Of a stretch of 36,952 nucleotides of DNA, positions 1 through 8,697 are shown piece after piece (the stretch's first letter is position 1; every line of letters begins with the position of its first letter). The position numbers and the translations under genes are program-made. The notes below the pieces were generated by a model that was not told where the DNA came from, made no database searches, and worked only from the letters and a program-made list of their open reading frames with translations. The DNA is taken from positions 1 to 36,952 of the forward strand of contig JAJZGM010000002.1 in assembly GCA_021828525.1 (NCBI GenBank), given 5' to 3'. This DNA is from Nitrospirota bacterium. Lineage in GTDB: Bacteria > Nitrospirota > Leptospirillia > Leptospirillales > Leptospirillaceae.

Positions 1-948
1 CCCTTTTTCGTCGCGGAAGCGGACGAAAGCGACGGATCGTTTCTGAAGCTCGAACCCCGGATCCGCGTCGTGACCAATATTGATCGCGAACACATGGACT
101 TCTACGGCACCTTCGAAACCCTGGTCGAGGCCTTTGCCACCTATCTCGATGCCGGAGAGATCGGGGGGATCGGCGTTCTCTGTATCGATGATCCGGGGAT
201 CGTTTCCGTGGTGGAGCGCCTTTCGAGCGTCCCCCTGACCTACGGGCTCTCCCAGGAGGCCCGAGTCCGGGCTGTGAACATCGCCTATGAGGGAGTGGGA
301 TCCGCCTTCGACGTCATGGTCGATGGATCCTTCTGGGGAAGATTTTCGCTCAAGGTGCCGGGGATCCACAACATCCTGAACGCCCTGGCGGCGATATGCG
401 TCGGAACCTGCCTTGAAATCGCACCCGAAACCATGCAAAAGGCCCTTGCCGGTTTTGTCAGCGTGGGACGAAGGTTCACGATTCTTGGAGAAAAGGACGG
501 TGTCCTGGTTGTGGATGACTACGGTCATCATCCCACAGAGATTCGGGCGACCCTGTCGGCGGCCCGTCTTGCCTATCCGAAGAGGCGCATCGTTGCCGTC
601 TTCCAGCCTCATCGCTTTACCAGGGTCAGGGATCTCCAGAACGCCTTTGTGGATGCCTTTGGGGATGCCGACAGGATTCTGGTGACGGAAATCTACGCGG
701 CGGGAGAGGAGCCGATTCCCGGAGTCGCCGGGGAAGGCCTCTACCAGAAGATGAGGGATCGCTGGGGCGAGAAGGTGGACTATGAACCCCGGCGGGAATG
801 CTGGATGGACCGTCTTGTCTCCCTGCTGAAGCCTGGGGACCTTCTCCTGACGCTGGGCGCGGGGGATATCACTCGCCTTGGAAAGGAATTCCTTCTGTGG
901 GAGCCGGTCTCAGTTGCAGCCCGCGAATCCGACCCTGTGAACGTCTGA
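1..948 (+). CDS. murC: UDP-N-acetylmuramate--L-alanine ligase (MurC), C-terminal part
   Basis: Cytoplasmic Mur ligase that adds L-alanine to UDP-MurNAc using ATP, the first amino-acid step of the peptidoglycan stem peptide. The reading frame is open from base 1, so the gene starts upstream of the window and its N-terminal Rossmann domain and P-loop are missing. Visible are the Mur ligase central-domain motif EADESDGSF followed by TNIDREHMD, the GIHNILNALAA segment, and the C-terminal domain with DDYGHHPTEI and FQPHRFTR, all typical of MurC rather than MurD/E/F. The end of the gene overlaps the start of murB, and the order murC-murB-ddl-ftsQ-ftsA-ftsZ is the usual distal end of a division and cell-wall cluster. 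Identification is secure; only the 5' part is absent. Confidence 0.96.
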   Translation, partial: PFFVAEADESDGSFLKLEPRIRVVTNIDREHMDFYGTFETLVEAFATYLDAGEIGGIGVLCIDDPGIVSVVERLSSVPLTYGLSQEARVRAVNIAYEGVGSAFDVMVDGSFWGRFSLKVPGIHNILNALAAICVGTCLEIAPETMQKALAGFVSVGRRFTILGEKDGVLVVDDYGHHPTEIRATLSAARLAYPKRRIVAVFQPHRFTRVRDLQNAFVDAFGDADRILVTEIYAAGEEPIPGVAGEGLYQKMRDRWGEKVDYEPRRECWMDRLVSLLKPGDLLLTLGAGDITRLGKEFLLWEPVSVAARESDPVNV

Positions 949-1856
949 GCCGCTTTTCCTCAATCCGGATCGGAGGCCCTGTCTCGGCCGTCATCTCCGT
1001 GTCGGGTCTTCCGGAAATGGAAGAGGTTTTCTCCCTGAGAAGCCGGGAGGAGATCCCGGGACCTCTCCATTTTGTCGGACGGGGAAGCAATATCCTTTTC
1101 CCGGACCGTGGCCTCGAGGGAACACTGGTGCGACTTGAAGCGGCGGATCTTTCCTCGGCCTGTCGATGGAGGGAGGGAGGAGAGGTCTATGTCGAGGCAG
1201 GCTATCCCCTTCCGGCCCTTGCCCGTGAGGCGGCCCGACGCGGGATAGGGGGCTTCGAATTCCTCTCCGGAATTCCGGGAACGGTCGGCGGCGCAACGGT
1301 CATGAACGCCGGCGCCGGCGGCCGGGAATGGGCAAGCCTCTGCAGAAGTGTGACGATCATGACTCCGGCGGGATCGCTGGAAACCCTTCCGGCCGAAAGC
1401 ATGGCCTACGGATACCGAACCTCCCTCTTCGGCCGGAAGAGGCCATCCGGTCCGGAAGAAACCGGTTCCGGACATCTTCCGGAAGGCAGCGTCGTCGTGG
1501 GGGCCCTTCTGTCGGGATTTTTGGCTCGTCCGGAGGAATGCCAGGCCGGTCTGGCCCGCCATCTTGAATATCGGAAAAAGACCCAGCCGATCGATGAGCC
1601 AAGTCTTGGCTCCGTTTTCAGGAATCCTTCAAAGGGGCCTCCGGGTTACACGGCAGGGCGCCTTATCGAGGAGGCGGGTCTTAAGGGAGAGTTCCGGGGA
1701 GGAGTTATGGTGTCCCGTCGCCATGCCAATTTTTTTGTCAATGCGGGCGGGGGATGTGAACGGGATTTTCGGGAGCTTCTGGATTACGTTTCCAGTCGTG
1801 TCAGGGAACATTGGGGAATTGTCCTAGAGCCTGAGGTGAAGGTGTGGAACGCGTAA
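897..1856 (+). CDS. murB: UDP-N-acetylenolpyruvoylglucosamine reductase (MurB)
   Basis: FAD-dependent reductase that uses NADPH to turn UDP-GlcNAc-enolpyruvate into UDP-MurNAc. Visible motifs in order: SSIRIGGP near the N-terminus, VGRGSNILF, the FAD-binding GIPGTVGGATVMNAGA, YGYRTS, the GSVFRNP loop carrying the catalytic serine, and a final EPEVKVW that supplies the conserved glutamate. The frame is open further upstream, but homology begins only around SSIRIGGP. I chose GTG at 897 because AGGA at 884-887 sits 9 nt before it; this gives 319 residues and overlaps murC by 52 nt. A CTG at 945 would give a shorter protein of about 303 residues. The short loop region suits the type II MurB class (inference). 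Translationally coupled to murC and ddl. Confidence 0.93.
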   Translation: MGAGLSCSPRIRPCERLSRFSSIRIGGPVSAVISVSGLPEMEEVFSLRSREEIPGPLHFVGRGSNILFPDRGLEGTLVRLEAADLSSACRWREGGEVYVEAGYPLPALAREAARRGIGGFEFLSGIPGTVGGATVMNAGAGGREWASLCRSVTIMTPAGSLETLPAESMAYGYRTSLFGRKRPSGPEETGSGHLPEGSVVVGALLSGFLARPEECQAGLARHLEYRKKTQPIDEPSLGSVFRNPSKGPPGYTAGRLIEEAGLKGEFRGGVMVSRRHANFFVNAGGGCERDFRELLDYVSSRVREHWGIVLEPEVKVWNA

Positions 1857-2821
1857 CGGTATCGATGGTCAGGGAAAAGGGGATAAACAAGGTTGCGGTT
1901 CTCTGCGGGGGAGAATCGGAGGAGGCCCAGGTCTCACGTGTTTCGTCGCAGGCGGTCTCCGGAGCCCTTTCGCAGGCGGGTTTCGAAGTCCGGGAATTCG
2001 AGGCGGACAGGACGCTGGCCCACCTCCTCCCGGAATTTTCTCCGGATGTGGCCTTTCTCGCCACCCACGGGGGAGTGGGGGAGAACGGGACCCTTCAAGG
2101 TTTTCTGGAAACGATGAAAATCCCCTACACAGGATCCGGAGTCCTCGGGTCGGCGATCGGAATGTCCAAGATGCGCTCAAGGGCTCTCTTCCGGGAAAGG
2201 GGTCTGGCCGTTCCCCTGACATATGCCCACAGGATGGGCGCCTCTTTCCGCACCGACAGCATCTCATTCGATCCTCCCTACATGGTCAAGCCCGAATCGG
2301 GAGGATCTTCCATCGGGGTCCGCCGGATCGATCGTCGGGAGGACCTGTCCGAGGCTGTTCTCGAGGCCGGGCAATATTCTGCCTGGGTCCTTGTCGAACA
2401 GTGCATTCCCGGCAGGGAGATCCAGTCCGCCGTGCTCTCCGACAGATTTCTGGGGGCCATCGAGATCATTCCCCGGGGGGACGAGCCCTTCTACACCTAT
2501 GCCTCCAAATACGCTCCCGGAGGCTCCAGACATATTTGTCCGGTTCCCCTGTCCGGATCTCTCATGGAGGATCTGTCAGAGGCTACCCTGGAAGCCCACA
2601 GGATTCTCGAGCTCAGGGGGTGCAGCCGCCTCGACACGATCCTGAATGAGGAGGGTGTCTTCGTCGTCCTTGAGGTCAATACTCTCCCCGGTCTGACGCC
2701 GACCTCCCTGTTGCCGGAGATTGCCTCCCACGCGGGCCTCTCCTTCGCCGATCTTCTCCTGGAACTGCTCTGGACAGCCCGTCTTGATGGTGACCGCTCG
2801 GCTGTCCACGCCCAATTCTGA
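1844..2821 (+). CDS. ddl: D-alanine--D-alanine ligase
   Basis: ATP-grasp ligase joining two D-alanines to make the dipeptide that MurF adds to the peptidoglycan precursor. The 325-residue protein shows the N-terminal GGESEEAQVS signature, HGGVGENGTLQG, the ATP-grasp segment MVKPESGGSSIGV, EIIPRGDEPFYTYASKY with the omega-loop tyrosine and lysine, and the metal and substrate site EVNTLPGLTPTSLLP. The start is GTG at 1844 with GAGG at 1833-1836 placed 7 nt upstream; an in-frame ATG at 1865 is an alternative but lacks such a site. The gene overlaps murB by 13 nt and ends in a TGATG overlap with ftsQ, so it is co-translated within the cluster. Length and motifs are normal for the family. Confidence 0.95.
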   Translation: MERVTVSMVREKGINKVAVLCGGESEEAQVSRVSSQAVSGALSQAGFEVREFEADRTLAHLLPEFSPDVAFLATHGGVGENGTLQGFLETMKIPYTGSGVLGSAIGMSKMRSRALFRERGLAVPLTYAHRMGASFRTDSISFDPPYMVKPESGGSSIGVRRIDRREDLSEAVLEAGQYSAWVLVEQCIPGREIQSAVLSDRFLGAIEIIPRGDEPFYTYASKYAPGGSRHICPVPLSGSLMEDLSEATLEAHRILELRGCSRLDTILNEEGVFVVLEVNTLPGLTPTSLLPEIASHAGLSFADLLLELLWTARLDGDRSAVHAQF

Positions 2822-3666
2822 TGGGAGCCGGGGATCCGGTCCCGGGAAAATCGGCATTTCTCCGCCCCGGATCAGGCCGATACATTCTTCTTGCCTTTTT
2901 CTGGGTTGTGTGGGGAATGGTCTTTCTTCGGGGATATGCCGGGCTGAAAGAGGCGCCGCTGGATGTCGTGGTCCTGGGCCCTGAGGTTCTGGACAGGGAG
3001 CTTGTGGGGGGCTGGTTTACGAGAGTCCGGTACAGAACACTGCCCTACCTCGACAGGGTATCTCTCGAAAGGCTTATGAGGACTCATCCCTGGATCGAGT
3101 CTGTCAGCGAGAAACGGGTCCCCGGGACGGGAAGGGTGATCCGGGTCAAGGTCTGGACGCCGGTGGCTCTCCTGCGGCCGGCCTATGGACTCATGGCCTT
3201 TCAGGAACCTTCACCGACGGCCGTCCCCGCCCGCGTCTCCTATCTCAATGACCAGGGATTGTCCCTTTTAGGACGTTCCTATCCCGGAACAGGCCTCCTC
3301 CCCCAGGTCATTGTCCGTTCTCCCCTGACCAGGGAGGCCGGGGTGCGCCTTGTCCGGACGATCCGGACCGTTCGGACCTGCCGCTCGGAAGGGGCTCCTT
3401 CCGGAATGTGGTTCAGCCTGAACGGACCCCATGAGGTCCGCTTCTATCCGGACCACAACCAGCCGGTCCTTCTCCTCGGGACAGACCTCGGATGCGCCCC
3501 TTTCCGTCTTTATCGGTCCTACATGAAAAATATCGACCATCTCTCCCCTGAAAAACGTCCCGAAGGGATCGACCTGAGATTTTCGGGGATGCTCATCCTC
3601 CGTCCCTCCCTGGAAAAAACCCCTCCCGCCCCGGACAGCTCCGGAAAAAAAGAGGTCCGTTCCTGA
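2821..3666 (+). CDS. ftsQ: Cell division protein FtsQ/DivIB
   Basis: Bitopic inner-membrane protein of the divisome that links FtsA/FtsZ to FtsL/FtsB and the septal synthases. The 281-residue product has a short cytoplasmic N-terminus, one membrane segment at about residues 21-39, and then a periplasmic region with a POTRA-like start (residues about 45-115, including DRVSLERLMRTHPWIESV and VKVWTPVALL) followed by the YLNDQG segment of the FtsQ beta domain. Sequence conservation of this family is low, so the call also rests on position between ddl and ftsA and on topology. The ATG overlaps the ddl stop by one base (TGATG). The last 15 residues are charged and disordered. Confidence 0.88.
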   Translation: MGAGDPVPGKSAFLRPGSGRYILLAFFWVVWGMVFLRGYAGLKEAPLDVVVLGPEVLDRELVGGWFTRVRYRTLPYLDRVSLERLMRTHPWIESVSEKRVPGTGRVIRVKVWTPVALLRPAYGLMAFQEPSPTAVPARVSYLNDQGLSLLGRSYPGTGLLPQVIVRSPLTREAGVRLVRTIRTVRTCRSEGAPSGMWFSLNGPHEVRFYPDHNQPVLLLGTDLGCAPFRLYRSYMKNIDHLSPEKRPEGIDLRFSGMLILRPSLEKTPPAPDSSGKKEVRS

Positions 3667-3689
3667 AAAAATCTCTGCCCTGAGATCTG

Positions 3690-3718
3690 TTGAGACCCTC
3701 TGTCCGTTGTGAGAAAAT
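3690..3718 (+). promoter_or_regulatory. Possible sigma70-type promoter ahead of ftsA
   Basis: In the 116-nt gap between ftsQ and ftsA, TTGAGA (3690-3695) is followed after 17 nt by GAAAAT (3713-3718). The -35 matches consensus at five of six positions and the -10 at four. An internal promoter that boosts ftsA-ftsZ would fit the gap, which is unusual in an otherwise overlapping cluster. This is pattern matching only. Confidence 0.3.
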
Positions 3719-3782
3719 GGGCAAGCGCCAGGAATGGCCCGGGACCGGAACGTTCAATTCTCATGGGAGACAGAGGAAGTCA

Positions 3783-5072
3783 ATGACCGAGCAACCTGTT
3801 TTTGCGGCAATCGATTTGGGTTCGACGAAGGTGTGCGTTGTCCTGGGACAGGCGATCGATGAGGACAGATTTGAAATTGTCGGGATCGGGAGCGCGTCAA
3901 CTCAGGGGGGTATGAGGAACGGGACAATTGTGGATGTCCAGCAAACTGTGGCAGCCATCCGGAAAGCGGTGGATGTGGCCGCCAGGAAGGCCAGTTGCCA
4001 GGTTTCCCGGGTGGTGGTCGGCTTTGCCGGGGGAGAGATCGAGGGTCAGGACCAGAAGGTCATGATCGCCCTCAAGGATCGCGAGGTGATGGCCTCGGAT
4101 ATCGACAGGATCCTTCAGGAAGCGCGGACGATGATGGGATGCTCGGCCTCCGAACTCCTCCATACGATTCCCAAGTCCTACCGGATTGACGAACAGGGGG
4201 GCATCCTGAACCCCGTCGGGATGGTGGGAGCTCGTCTCGAGGCCCTCGTCCACGTGATAAGGGGCTCCGACATGGTGCTGGCCAACCTCAAGCGAAGTGT
4301 CGAGAGGGCCGGACTCACGGTCCGGGACGGCGATTTCATCCTGCAGCCGCTTGCCAGTGCCCGGGCGGTCCTGACGGAAGATGACAAGGAACTGGGAGTC
4401 TGCGTCGTTGATATCGGGGGCGGAACCACCACGATGGTCCTTTACCAGAACGGAGCTCTGTCTGGGGTCAGGATCATTCCCCTTGGCGGGGCGGCAATGA
4501 CCAAGGACCTTGCGGCAGTCATGCGCATCTCCCAGTCGGATGCCGAACGCATCAAAAAGGAGGTCTTCACCACTCCCGGCCAGGGTCCGCTTCATGAACC
4601 GCTGGATGAGGAGGCCGGAACCCCCTCTCCTCCGATCCCCGAGGAGATCAGTCCCGGAGCCGGCCGACGGACCCAGGTCAGGGAGGTTGTCGAGGCGAGG
4701 CTTGAGGAGATTCTGACACGGGTCAAGGGAGACCTCGACCGCTTGCGCCAGAATGCCTTCCTCGCCCGGGGTGTCGTCCTGGTCGGAGGAGTGGCCCGGA
4801 TGCCGAACATTGTGCCCTTTGCGGAAAAGATCTTCGAGATGCCCGTTTCTGTCGGGCAGACCGCAAGCAGGGTCCAGGGCCTCGTCGATCAGGCCTCTTC
4901 TCCTGAATATGCCTCGGCGATCGGGCTTCTTTACTTTGCCCGGGACCAGTGGGGGCCGGAGGATCTGGCCCGTCAATCCGAGTCCAGGCCTGACGAGACC
5001 CTTGAAGGGAGAAGTGGAACGGGGCCCGCTCCCGGTCTCAGAATCTGGAACTGGCTCAGGGAAATCATCTGA
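3783..5072 (+). CDS. ftsA: Cell division protein FtsA
   Basis: Actin-like ATPase that tethers FtsZ filaments to the inner membrane and recruits later division proteins. The product (429 residues from this start) begins with the phosphate-1 motif AAIDLGSTKVCVVLG, has the SHS2-type subdomain 1C insertion, the phosphate-2 motif DIGGGTTTMVLYQNG, and the adenosine motif VVLVGGVARMPN. The final residues, GLRIWNWLREII, form an amphipathic helix of the kind that anchors FtsA to the membrane. The start is ATG 3783, with GAGGAAG just upstream; the frame stays open further 5' but that part has no homology and runs through the intergenic gap. A Pro/Glu-rich insertion around residue 270 is a little longer than in well-known homologues. 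ftsZ follows after 137 nt. Confidence 0.96.
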   Translation: MTEQPVFAAIDLGSTKVCVVLGQAIDEDRFEIVGIGSASTQGGMRNGTIVDVQQTVAAIRKAVDVAARKASCQVSRVVVGFAGGEIEGQDQKVMIALKDREVMASDIDRILQEARTMMGCSASELLHTIPKSYRIDEQGGILNPVGMVGARLEALVHVIRGSDMVLANLKRSVERAGLTVRDGDFILQPLASARAVLTEDDKELGVCVVDIGGGTTTMVLYQNGALSGVRIIPLGGAAMTKDLAAVMRISQSDAERIKKEVFTTPGQGPLHEPLDEEAGTPSPPIPEEISPGAGRRTQVREVVEARLEEILTRVKGDLDRLRQNAFLARGVVLVGGVARMPNIVPFAEKIFEMPVSVGQTASRVQGLVDQASSPEYASAIGLLYFARDQWGPEDLARQSESRPDETLEGRSGTGPAPGLRIWNWLREII

Positions 5073-5209
5073 ATCGTCTGGCCCAGTGGTCCGAAAGGGG
5101 TCTCAATCTGGAATGCTGGGTCCAGGATATTGCGGGAACGTCCTCTTCCCCCTCGCCGTGCGGCTCTCTCCCTTATGGAAGAGACGGCAGAAAGGGAGGG
5201 GGCTGGGAT

Positions 5210-6442
5210 ATGCCGGAAACCTATCATTCCGGAGCCGGGCAGGCTCCCTGGAGAACGGATATGGATTCAGAGTGGGGCGATGAGCCCTTGATCGACTACA
5301 AACAGTCCGGAATTCTCGGGGCCCGAATCCTGGTCATCGGAGTCGGAGGCGGAGGGTGCAACGCGATTCACACCATGATCATGTCTGATCTGAAGGGCGT
5401 CGAGTTTGTGGCTGTCAATACCGACCTTCAGGCCTTGAACAGGATCGATGCCCACAGGATTCAGATCGGAAATTCCGTAAGCCGGGGCCTGGGGGCCGGA
5501 GCCAATCCCGAAGTGGGGCGAAGATCCGCTCTTGAGGACGTCGACAAGATCCGCGCCGTGGTGACCGGGTCGGACATGGTCTTTGTAACAGCGGGGATGG
5601 GTGGCGGAACAGGAACCGGTGCGGCCCCTGTCATCGCCCAGGTGGCCCGTGAATGCGGAATCCTGACAGTGGCTGTCGTGACGACTCCCTTCGGGTTCGA
5701 GGGCCCGAAACGGTGTCGGAACGCCGAGGAGGGACTCCGGGAACTCCGTCGTTTTTCAGACACGCTGATCGTGATTCCCAATGACCGTCTCGAATCTGTG
5801 GTCGACCGGGGCACGCCTCTCATCGACGCTTTCAAGAAGGCGGACGATGTCCTCAGGCAGGGTGTCCAGGGAATTTCGGACATCATTACCCGACCGGGCC
5901 TTATCAATCTGGACTTTGCCGATGTGAAGACGACCATGGCCAACATGGGACGGGCGGTCATGGGAATCGGCACGGCCACGGGCCCAGACAGGGCGTTGAT
6001 TGCGGCCAGGGCAGCCATCAACAGCCCTCTGTTGGAAGACAGTTCGATCCGGGGTGCCAAGGGAATCCTGGTCAACTTCCGGGGGGGATCGGACATGACC
6101 TTGAATGAAATCACCGGAGCCTCCCGGCTCATCGAGGAGGAAGCGGAGAAAGGCTCTGCCAATCTGATCTTTGGGACTGTGGTCGAGGACCACCCGATGG
6201 AGGAGATCCATATCACGGTTATTGCAACAGGCTTCGATCAGCCCTCCGAGCGCGGACAGGCGAAGGAGGAGGCCAGTTCTTCAGAGACTCCACCGCCGGA
6301 AGGTCTGGAGGAGATCCCGGCCTATCTGAGACGCCAGGGGGGACAGCCGGTCCGTCCGCTCCTTCGGGAATCCTCCCCGGAGGAGGAGAGTCCTGGCGAC
6401 CAAAGTGAACGTCCCGCCATCTGGAGAAAAAGGGGCGAATGA
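5210..6442 (+). CDS. ftsZ: Cell division protein FtsZ
   Basis: Tubulin-like GTPase that polymerises into the Z ring at midcell. GTP-binding features are clear: GVGGGGCNAI, NTDLQAL, the tubulin signature GGGTGTGAAP, TPFGFEGPKR, IPNDRL, and the T7 synergy loop region LINLDFADVKT with the catalytic aspartates. The C-terminal conserved peptide that binds FtsA is EIPAYLRRQ at about residues 368-376, but 34 further residues follow, rich in Glu/Ser/Pro and ending with basic residues. Two starts are possible: ATG 5210 (GGGAGGGGG 7 nt upstream; 410 residues) and ATG 5261 (GGAGA 6 nt upstream; 393 residues, nearer the usual N-terminus). The stop overlaps the pgeF ATG by 4 nt. Confidence 0.97.
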   Translation: MPETYHSGAGQAPWRTDMDSEWGDEPLIDYKQSGILGARILVIGVGGGGCNAIHTMIMSDLKGVEFVAVNTDLQALNRIDAHRIQIGNSVSRGLGAGANPEVGRRSALEDVDKIRAVVTGSDMVFVTAGMGGGTGTGAAPVIAQVARECGILTVAVVTTPFGFEGPKRCRNAEEGLRELRRFSDTLIVIPNDRLESVVDRGTPLIDAFKKADDVLRQGVQGISDIITRPGLINLDFADVKTTMANMGRAVMGIGTATGPDRALIAARAAINSPLLEDSSIRGAKGILVNFRGGSDMTLNEITGASRLIEEEAEKGSANLIFGTVVEDHPMEEIHITVIATGFDQPSERGQAKEEASSSETPPPEGLEEIPAYLRRQGGQPVRPLLRESSPEEESPGDQSERPAIWRKRGE

Positions 6443-7101
6443 GGATGTATCTTCGCCATCCTCTTCTTTCCTCACTTGGAGTGGACCACGGGTTCGGGAC
6501 AACCGGGAGCGACCTTCGCCCAACGTGTCTGACAGTCAATCAGGTTCATGGCACGAAGATTGTCTCTTCTTGTGAATACCGTGACTGTGAAGGAGCGCCC
6601 GAGGGAGACGGGATGGTCACAGGGGAAAAAGAGATCGAAGTCGGGGTCTGGACAGCCGATTGCTTGCCGGTTCTTTCCTCGACGGAATCGGGGACCTTTG
6701 TGGGGGCCTTCCATGCCGGATGGCGCGGAGCCTCGGCCGGGATCGTTCCTTCAGGACTTCAGAAAATTTCGGGGGAATCCCGGGTTCCGGTGTCGGAGCT
6801 CGTGGTTGTTCTGGGGCCGGCCATCGGTCCCTGCTGCTACGAAGTGGGTCCGGAGGTCTGGGGGGCCGTCCGTTTGAAGACGCCAAGCTATACCCAGCGT
6901 GCGGAACGCACCCTCGACCTCTGGGGCCTCGTCACCCACCAGCTTCTCCTGGCTGGGGTCCCGGAAGAAAATATCGGGTGCATCTCTCTCTGTACCCGTT
7001 GCCATCCTGAGCTTTTCTATTCCCACAGGGGGTGGGGAAAGCTAAGGGGGAAACGCTCCATGCTGAACTATATCCGTCCGGCCAATGATGATCGGCACTA
7101 A
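6439..7101 (+). CDS. pgeF: Laccase-domain purine nucleosidase/peptidoglycan editing factor, YfiH/PgeF family
   Basis: Member of the DUF152 (YfiH/YlmD/FAMIN) family. Homologues have purine nucleoside phosphorylase and adenosine deaminase activity, and the E. coli protein has been linked to removing wrongly assembled peptidoglycan precursors. The zinc and active-site motifs are all present: QVHGTK, TADCLPVL, FHAGWRG, GPAIGPCCYEV and CTRCHPELFYSHR. At 220 residues it is slightly shorter than usual. It starts with ATGA overlapping the ftsZ stop and its end overlaps yggS, so it is translationally coupled on both sides. The position right after ftsZ is the same as in many bacteria (ylmD in Firmicutes). 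The family call is firm; the physiological role in this organism is inference. Confidence 0.92.
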   Translation: MRMYLRHPLLSSLGVDHGFGTTGSDLRPTCLTVNQVHGTKIVSSCEYRDCEGAPEGDGMVTGEKEIEVGVWTADCLPVLSSTESGTFVGAFHAGWRGASAGIVPSGLQKISGESRVPVSELVVVLGPAIGPCCYEVGPEVWGAVRLKTPSYTQRAERTLDLWGLVTHQLLLAGVPEENIGCISLCTRCHPELFYSHRGWGKLRGKRSMLNYIRPANDDRH

Positions 7102-7771
7102 TGTCGAGGCTGTCCGGGTCCGTATGGCCGAAGCCGCCCGGAAGGCCGGGCGAGAGACCCTTCCCCGGCTCGTGGGCGTGACAAAAAAACGTTCGCTTGA
7201 GGAAATCCGGGAGGTGGTCCGGGCCGGAGTGTTTCACCTTGCGGAAAATCGATGGGAGGAGTGGGATACCAAATGCAGGAATCTGGATGCCGGAATCTCC
7301 TGGCATTTTCTCGGAACGATCCAGAGCCGGGGCCTCCGGAAGTTTTACCGGCCGCTTTATCGGATTGACTCCTTGGACAGCCTTCCCCACGCAGAGCTTC
7401 TTGCCACCCTGTCCGGCCAGCAGGGAGGGAGGCAGGCCGTTCTTCTCGAGGTGAATTTTCTCCGGGAGCCCGGGAGGGCCGGGTATCTCCCCCAAGATAT
7501 CGAACAGGAACTTGAGATGGTTGCCTCCCTTGACGGACTCGACATTCAGGGACTCATGGTCATGGGACCGGTTCCAGAGCCTTCCGGCAACACGGACCGG
7601 ACACGCAGGGTCTTCGAGGAGGCCAGGGATTTCTGGACAAGACTCAAGGGGGGCTGGCCCTTCCTCGAAGAGCTCTCCATGGGGATGTCCGAGGATTTCG
7701 AGGAAGGGATCAGGTGCGGTGCCACGGAGGTGAGGATCGGCCGACTTCTCTTTGAGGGGGGACGCGTGTGA
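7085..7771 (+). CDS. Pyridoxal phosphate homeostasis protein, YggS/YlmE/PROSC family
   Basis: Cytoplasmic PLP-binding protein with an alanine-racemase-like TIM barrel and no known catalytic reaction; it buffers free PLP and affects amino-acid balance. Visible are VGVTKKRSLEEI, whose lysine should bind PLP, AENRWEEW in place of the common GENR-QE motif, WHFLGTIQ, and the C-terminal LSMGMSEDFEEGI with EVRIGRLLF, which holds the phosphate-binding residues. The 228-residue length is normal. It starts inside the end of pgeF (17-nt overlap; a second ATG directly follows the first) and overlaps proC by 4 nt. The yggS-proC-yggT-DUF167 block beside ftsZ is widely conserved. The L in place of the usual G of the GENR motif is a mild deviation. 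Confidence 0.93.
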   Translation: MMIGTNVEAVRVRMAEAARKAGRETLPRLVGVTKKRSLEEIREVVRAGVFHLAENRWEEWDTKCRNLDAGISWHFLGTIQSRGLRKFYRPLYRIDSLDSLPHAELLATLSGQQGGRQAVLLEVNFLREPGRAGYLPQDIEQELEMVASLDGLDIQGLMVMGPVPEPSGNTDRTRRVFEEARDFWTRLKGGWPFLEELSMGMSEDFEEGIRCGATEVRIGRLLFEGGRV

Positions 7772-8676
7772 AGGACGCCCGTAAGTCAGGGAAAAAAAAC
7801 CCTAAAAACCAGAAAAACGGTCTTGTGCCGGGATCCTTCGCTCAAGGGGATGATCCCCAAACGGTCTGGGTGGTCGGCGGCGGACAAATGGGCGGGGTGA
7901 TTGTCCGCCATATGGCGGGTCAACGCCCGGGAATCAGACCTTCTGTCGCCGTTGTCGACCCCAGCCCCGAAATCCTTAAGACCATGAAGCAGGAAGGAAT
8001 CGAGGCCGATGCCTCCCTTCCGGGAATGATGAGAAAGGGAGGAAGTCCTGACCTGGTTGTCCTTGCGGTCAAGCCCGGCATCTTCCAAAAGCCGGATTCC
8101 GAAGTGGCGGGAGCCCTGTCCGGGCTTCCGCCGGGGATCCTTGCGATATCCGTCATGGCGGGCGTCTCCCTGTCCCACCTGAGGGACAGGGCTCCGAATC
8201 TCCGGTGGATACGGGTCATGACAAACCTCGCCCTTTCGGCGGGGAAGGGCATGACTCTGCTTGCCGCATCCCAAGATGTGTCACATCATGAACAATCCTT
8301 CGTCTACAGCCTTTTTTCAGGAATGGGACGGGCCCTCTGGCTTCCCGAGGACTCCTTCGATGCCGCGACCGCCATTGCAGGTTCGGGCCCGGGCCTCCTG
8401 GCCCTTGTCGCCGAAGCTCTTGCCGATGGTGGAGTCCGGGAAGGACTCTCCCGGGAAACGGCGACTCTCCTTGCCTCCTGGGCCCTTCTGGGAACGGGAA
8501 CGCTCCTTACGGACAGGGGGCACTTGCCGGAATTGCTGAAAGCCAGGGTCGCATCCCCGTCCGGAACGACAATCGAAGGGTTGGCGGTCCTTGAAAGACA
8601 GGGCGTCCGGGGCGCAGTCATCGATGCAGTGAGTGCCATGGCAGCCCGTTCACGGGAAATTTCCCGCAATCTCTAG
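7768..8676 (+). CDS. proC: Pyrroline-5-carboxylate reductase
   Basis: Catalyses the last step of proline synthesis, NAD(P)H-dependent reduction of 1-pyrroline-5-carboxylate. The Rossmann motif VVGGGQMGG is at about residues 34-42, followed by LAVKPG, SVMAGVS, RVMTNLAL and the C-terminal dimer domain with AIAGSGPGLLALVAEALADG and ASPSGTTIEGL, which carry the substrate-binding residues. Translation from GTG 7768 (GAGGGGG about 7 nt upstream, 4-nt overlap with yggS) gives 302 residues and an unusual Lys-rich N-terminal extension of roughly 30 residues before the enzyme domain. No alternative start with a clear ribosome site lies closer to the domain. Function is secure. Confidence 0.95.
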   Translation: MKDARKSGKKNPKNQKNGLVPGSFAQGDDPQTVWVVGGGQMGGVIVRHMAGQRPGIRPSVAVVDPSPEILKTMKQEGIEADASLPGMMRKGGSPDLVVLAVKPGIFQKPDSEVAGALSGLPPGILAISVMAGVSLSHLRDRAPNLRWIRVMTNLALSAGKGMTLLAASQDVSHHEQSFVYSLFSGMGRALWLPEDSFDAATAIAGSGPGLLALVAEALADGGVREGLSRETATLLASWALLGTGTLLTDRGHLPELLKARVASPSGTTIEGLAVLERQGVRGAVIDAVSAMAARSREISRNL

Positions 8677-8697
8677 ACTGAATGACAGGAGGATCCC

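Noticed and set aside
3897-4976. Long open frame (359 codons) on the minus strand inside ftsA
   Set aside because: It is antisense to a certain gene, has no homology, its composition is Gly/Asp/His/Pro-rich as expected from the codon pattern of the true strand, and it lacks a ribosome site.
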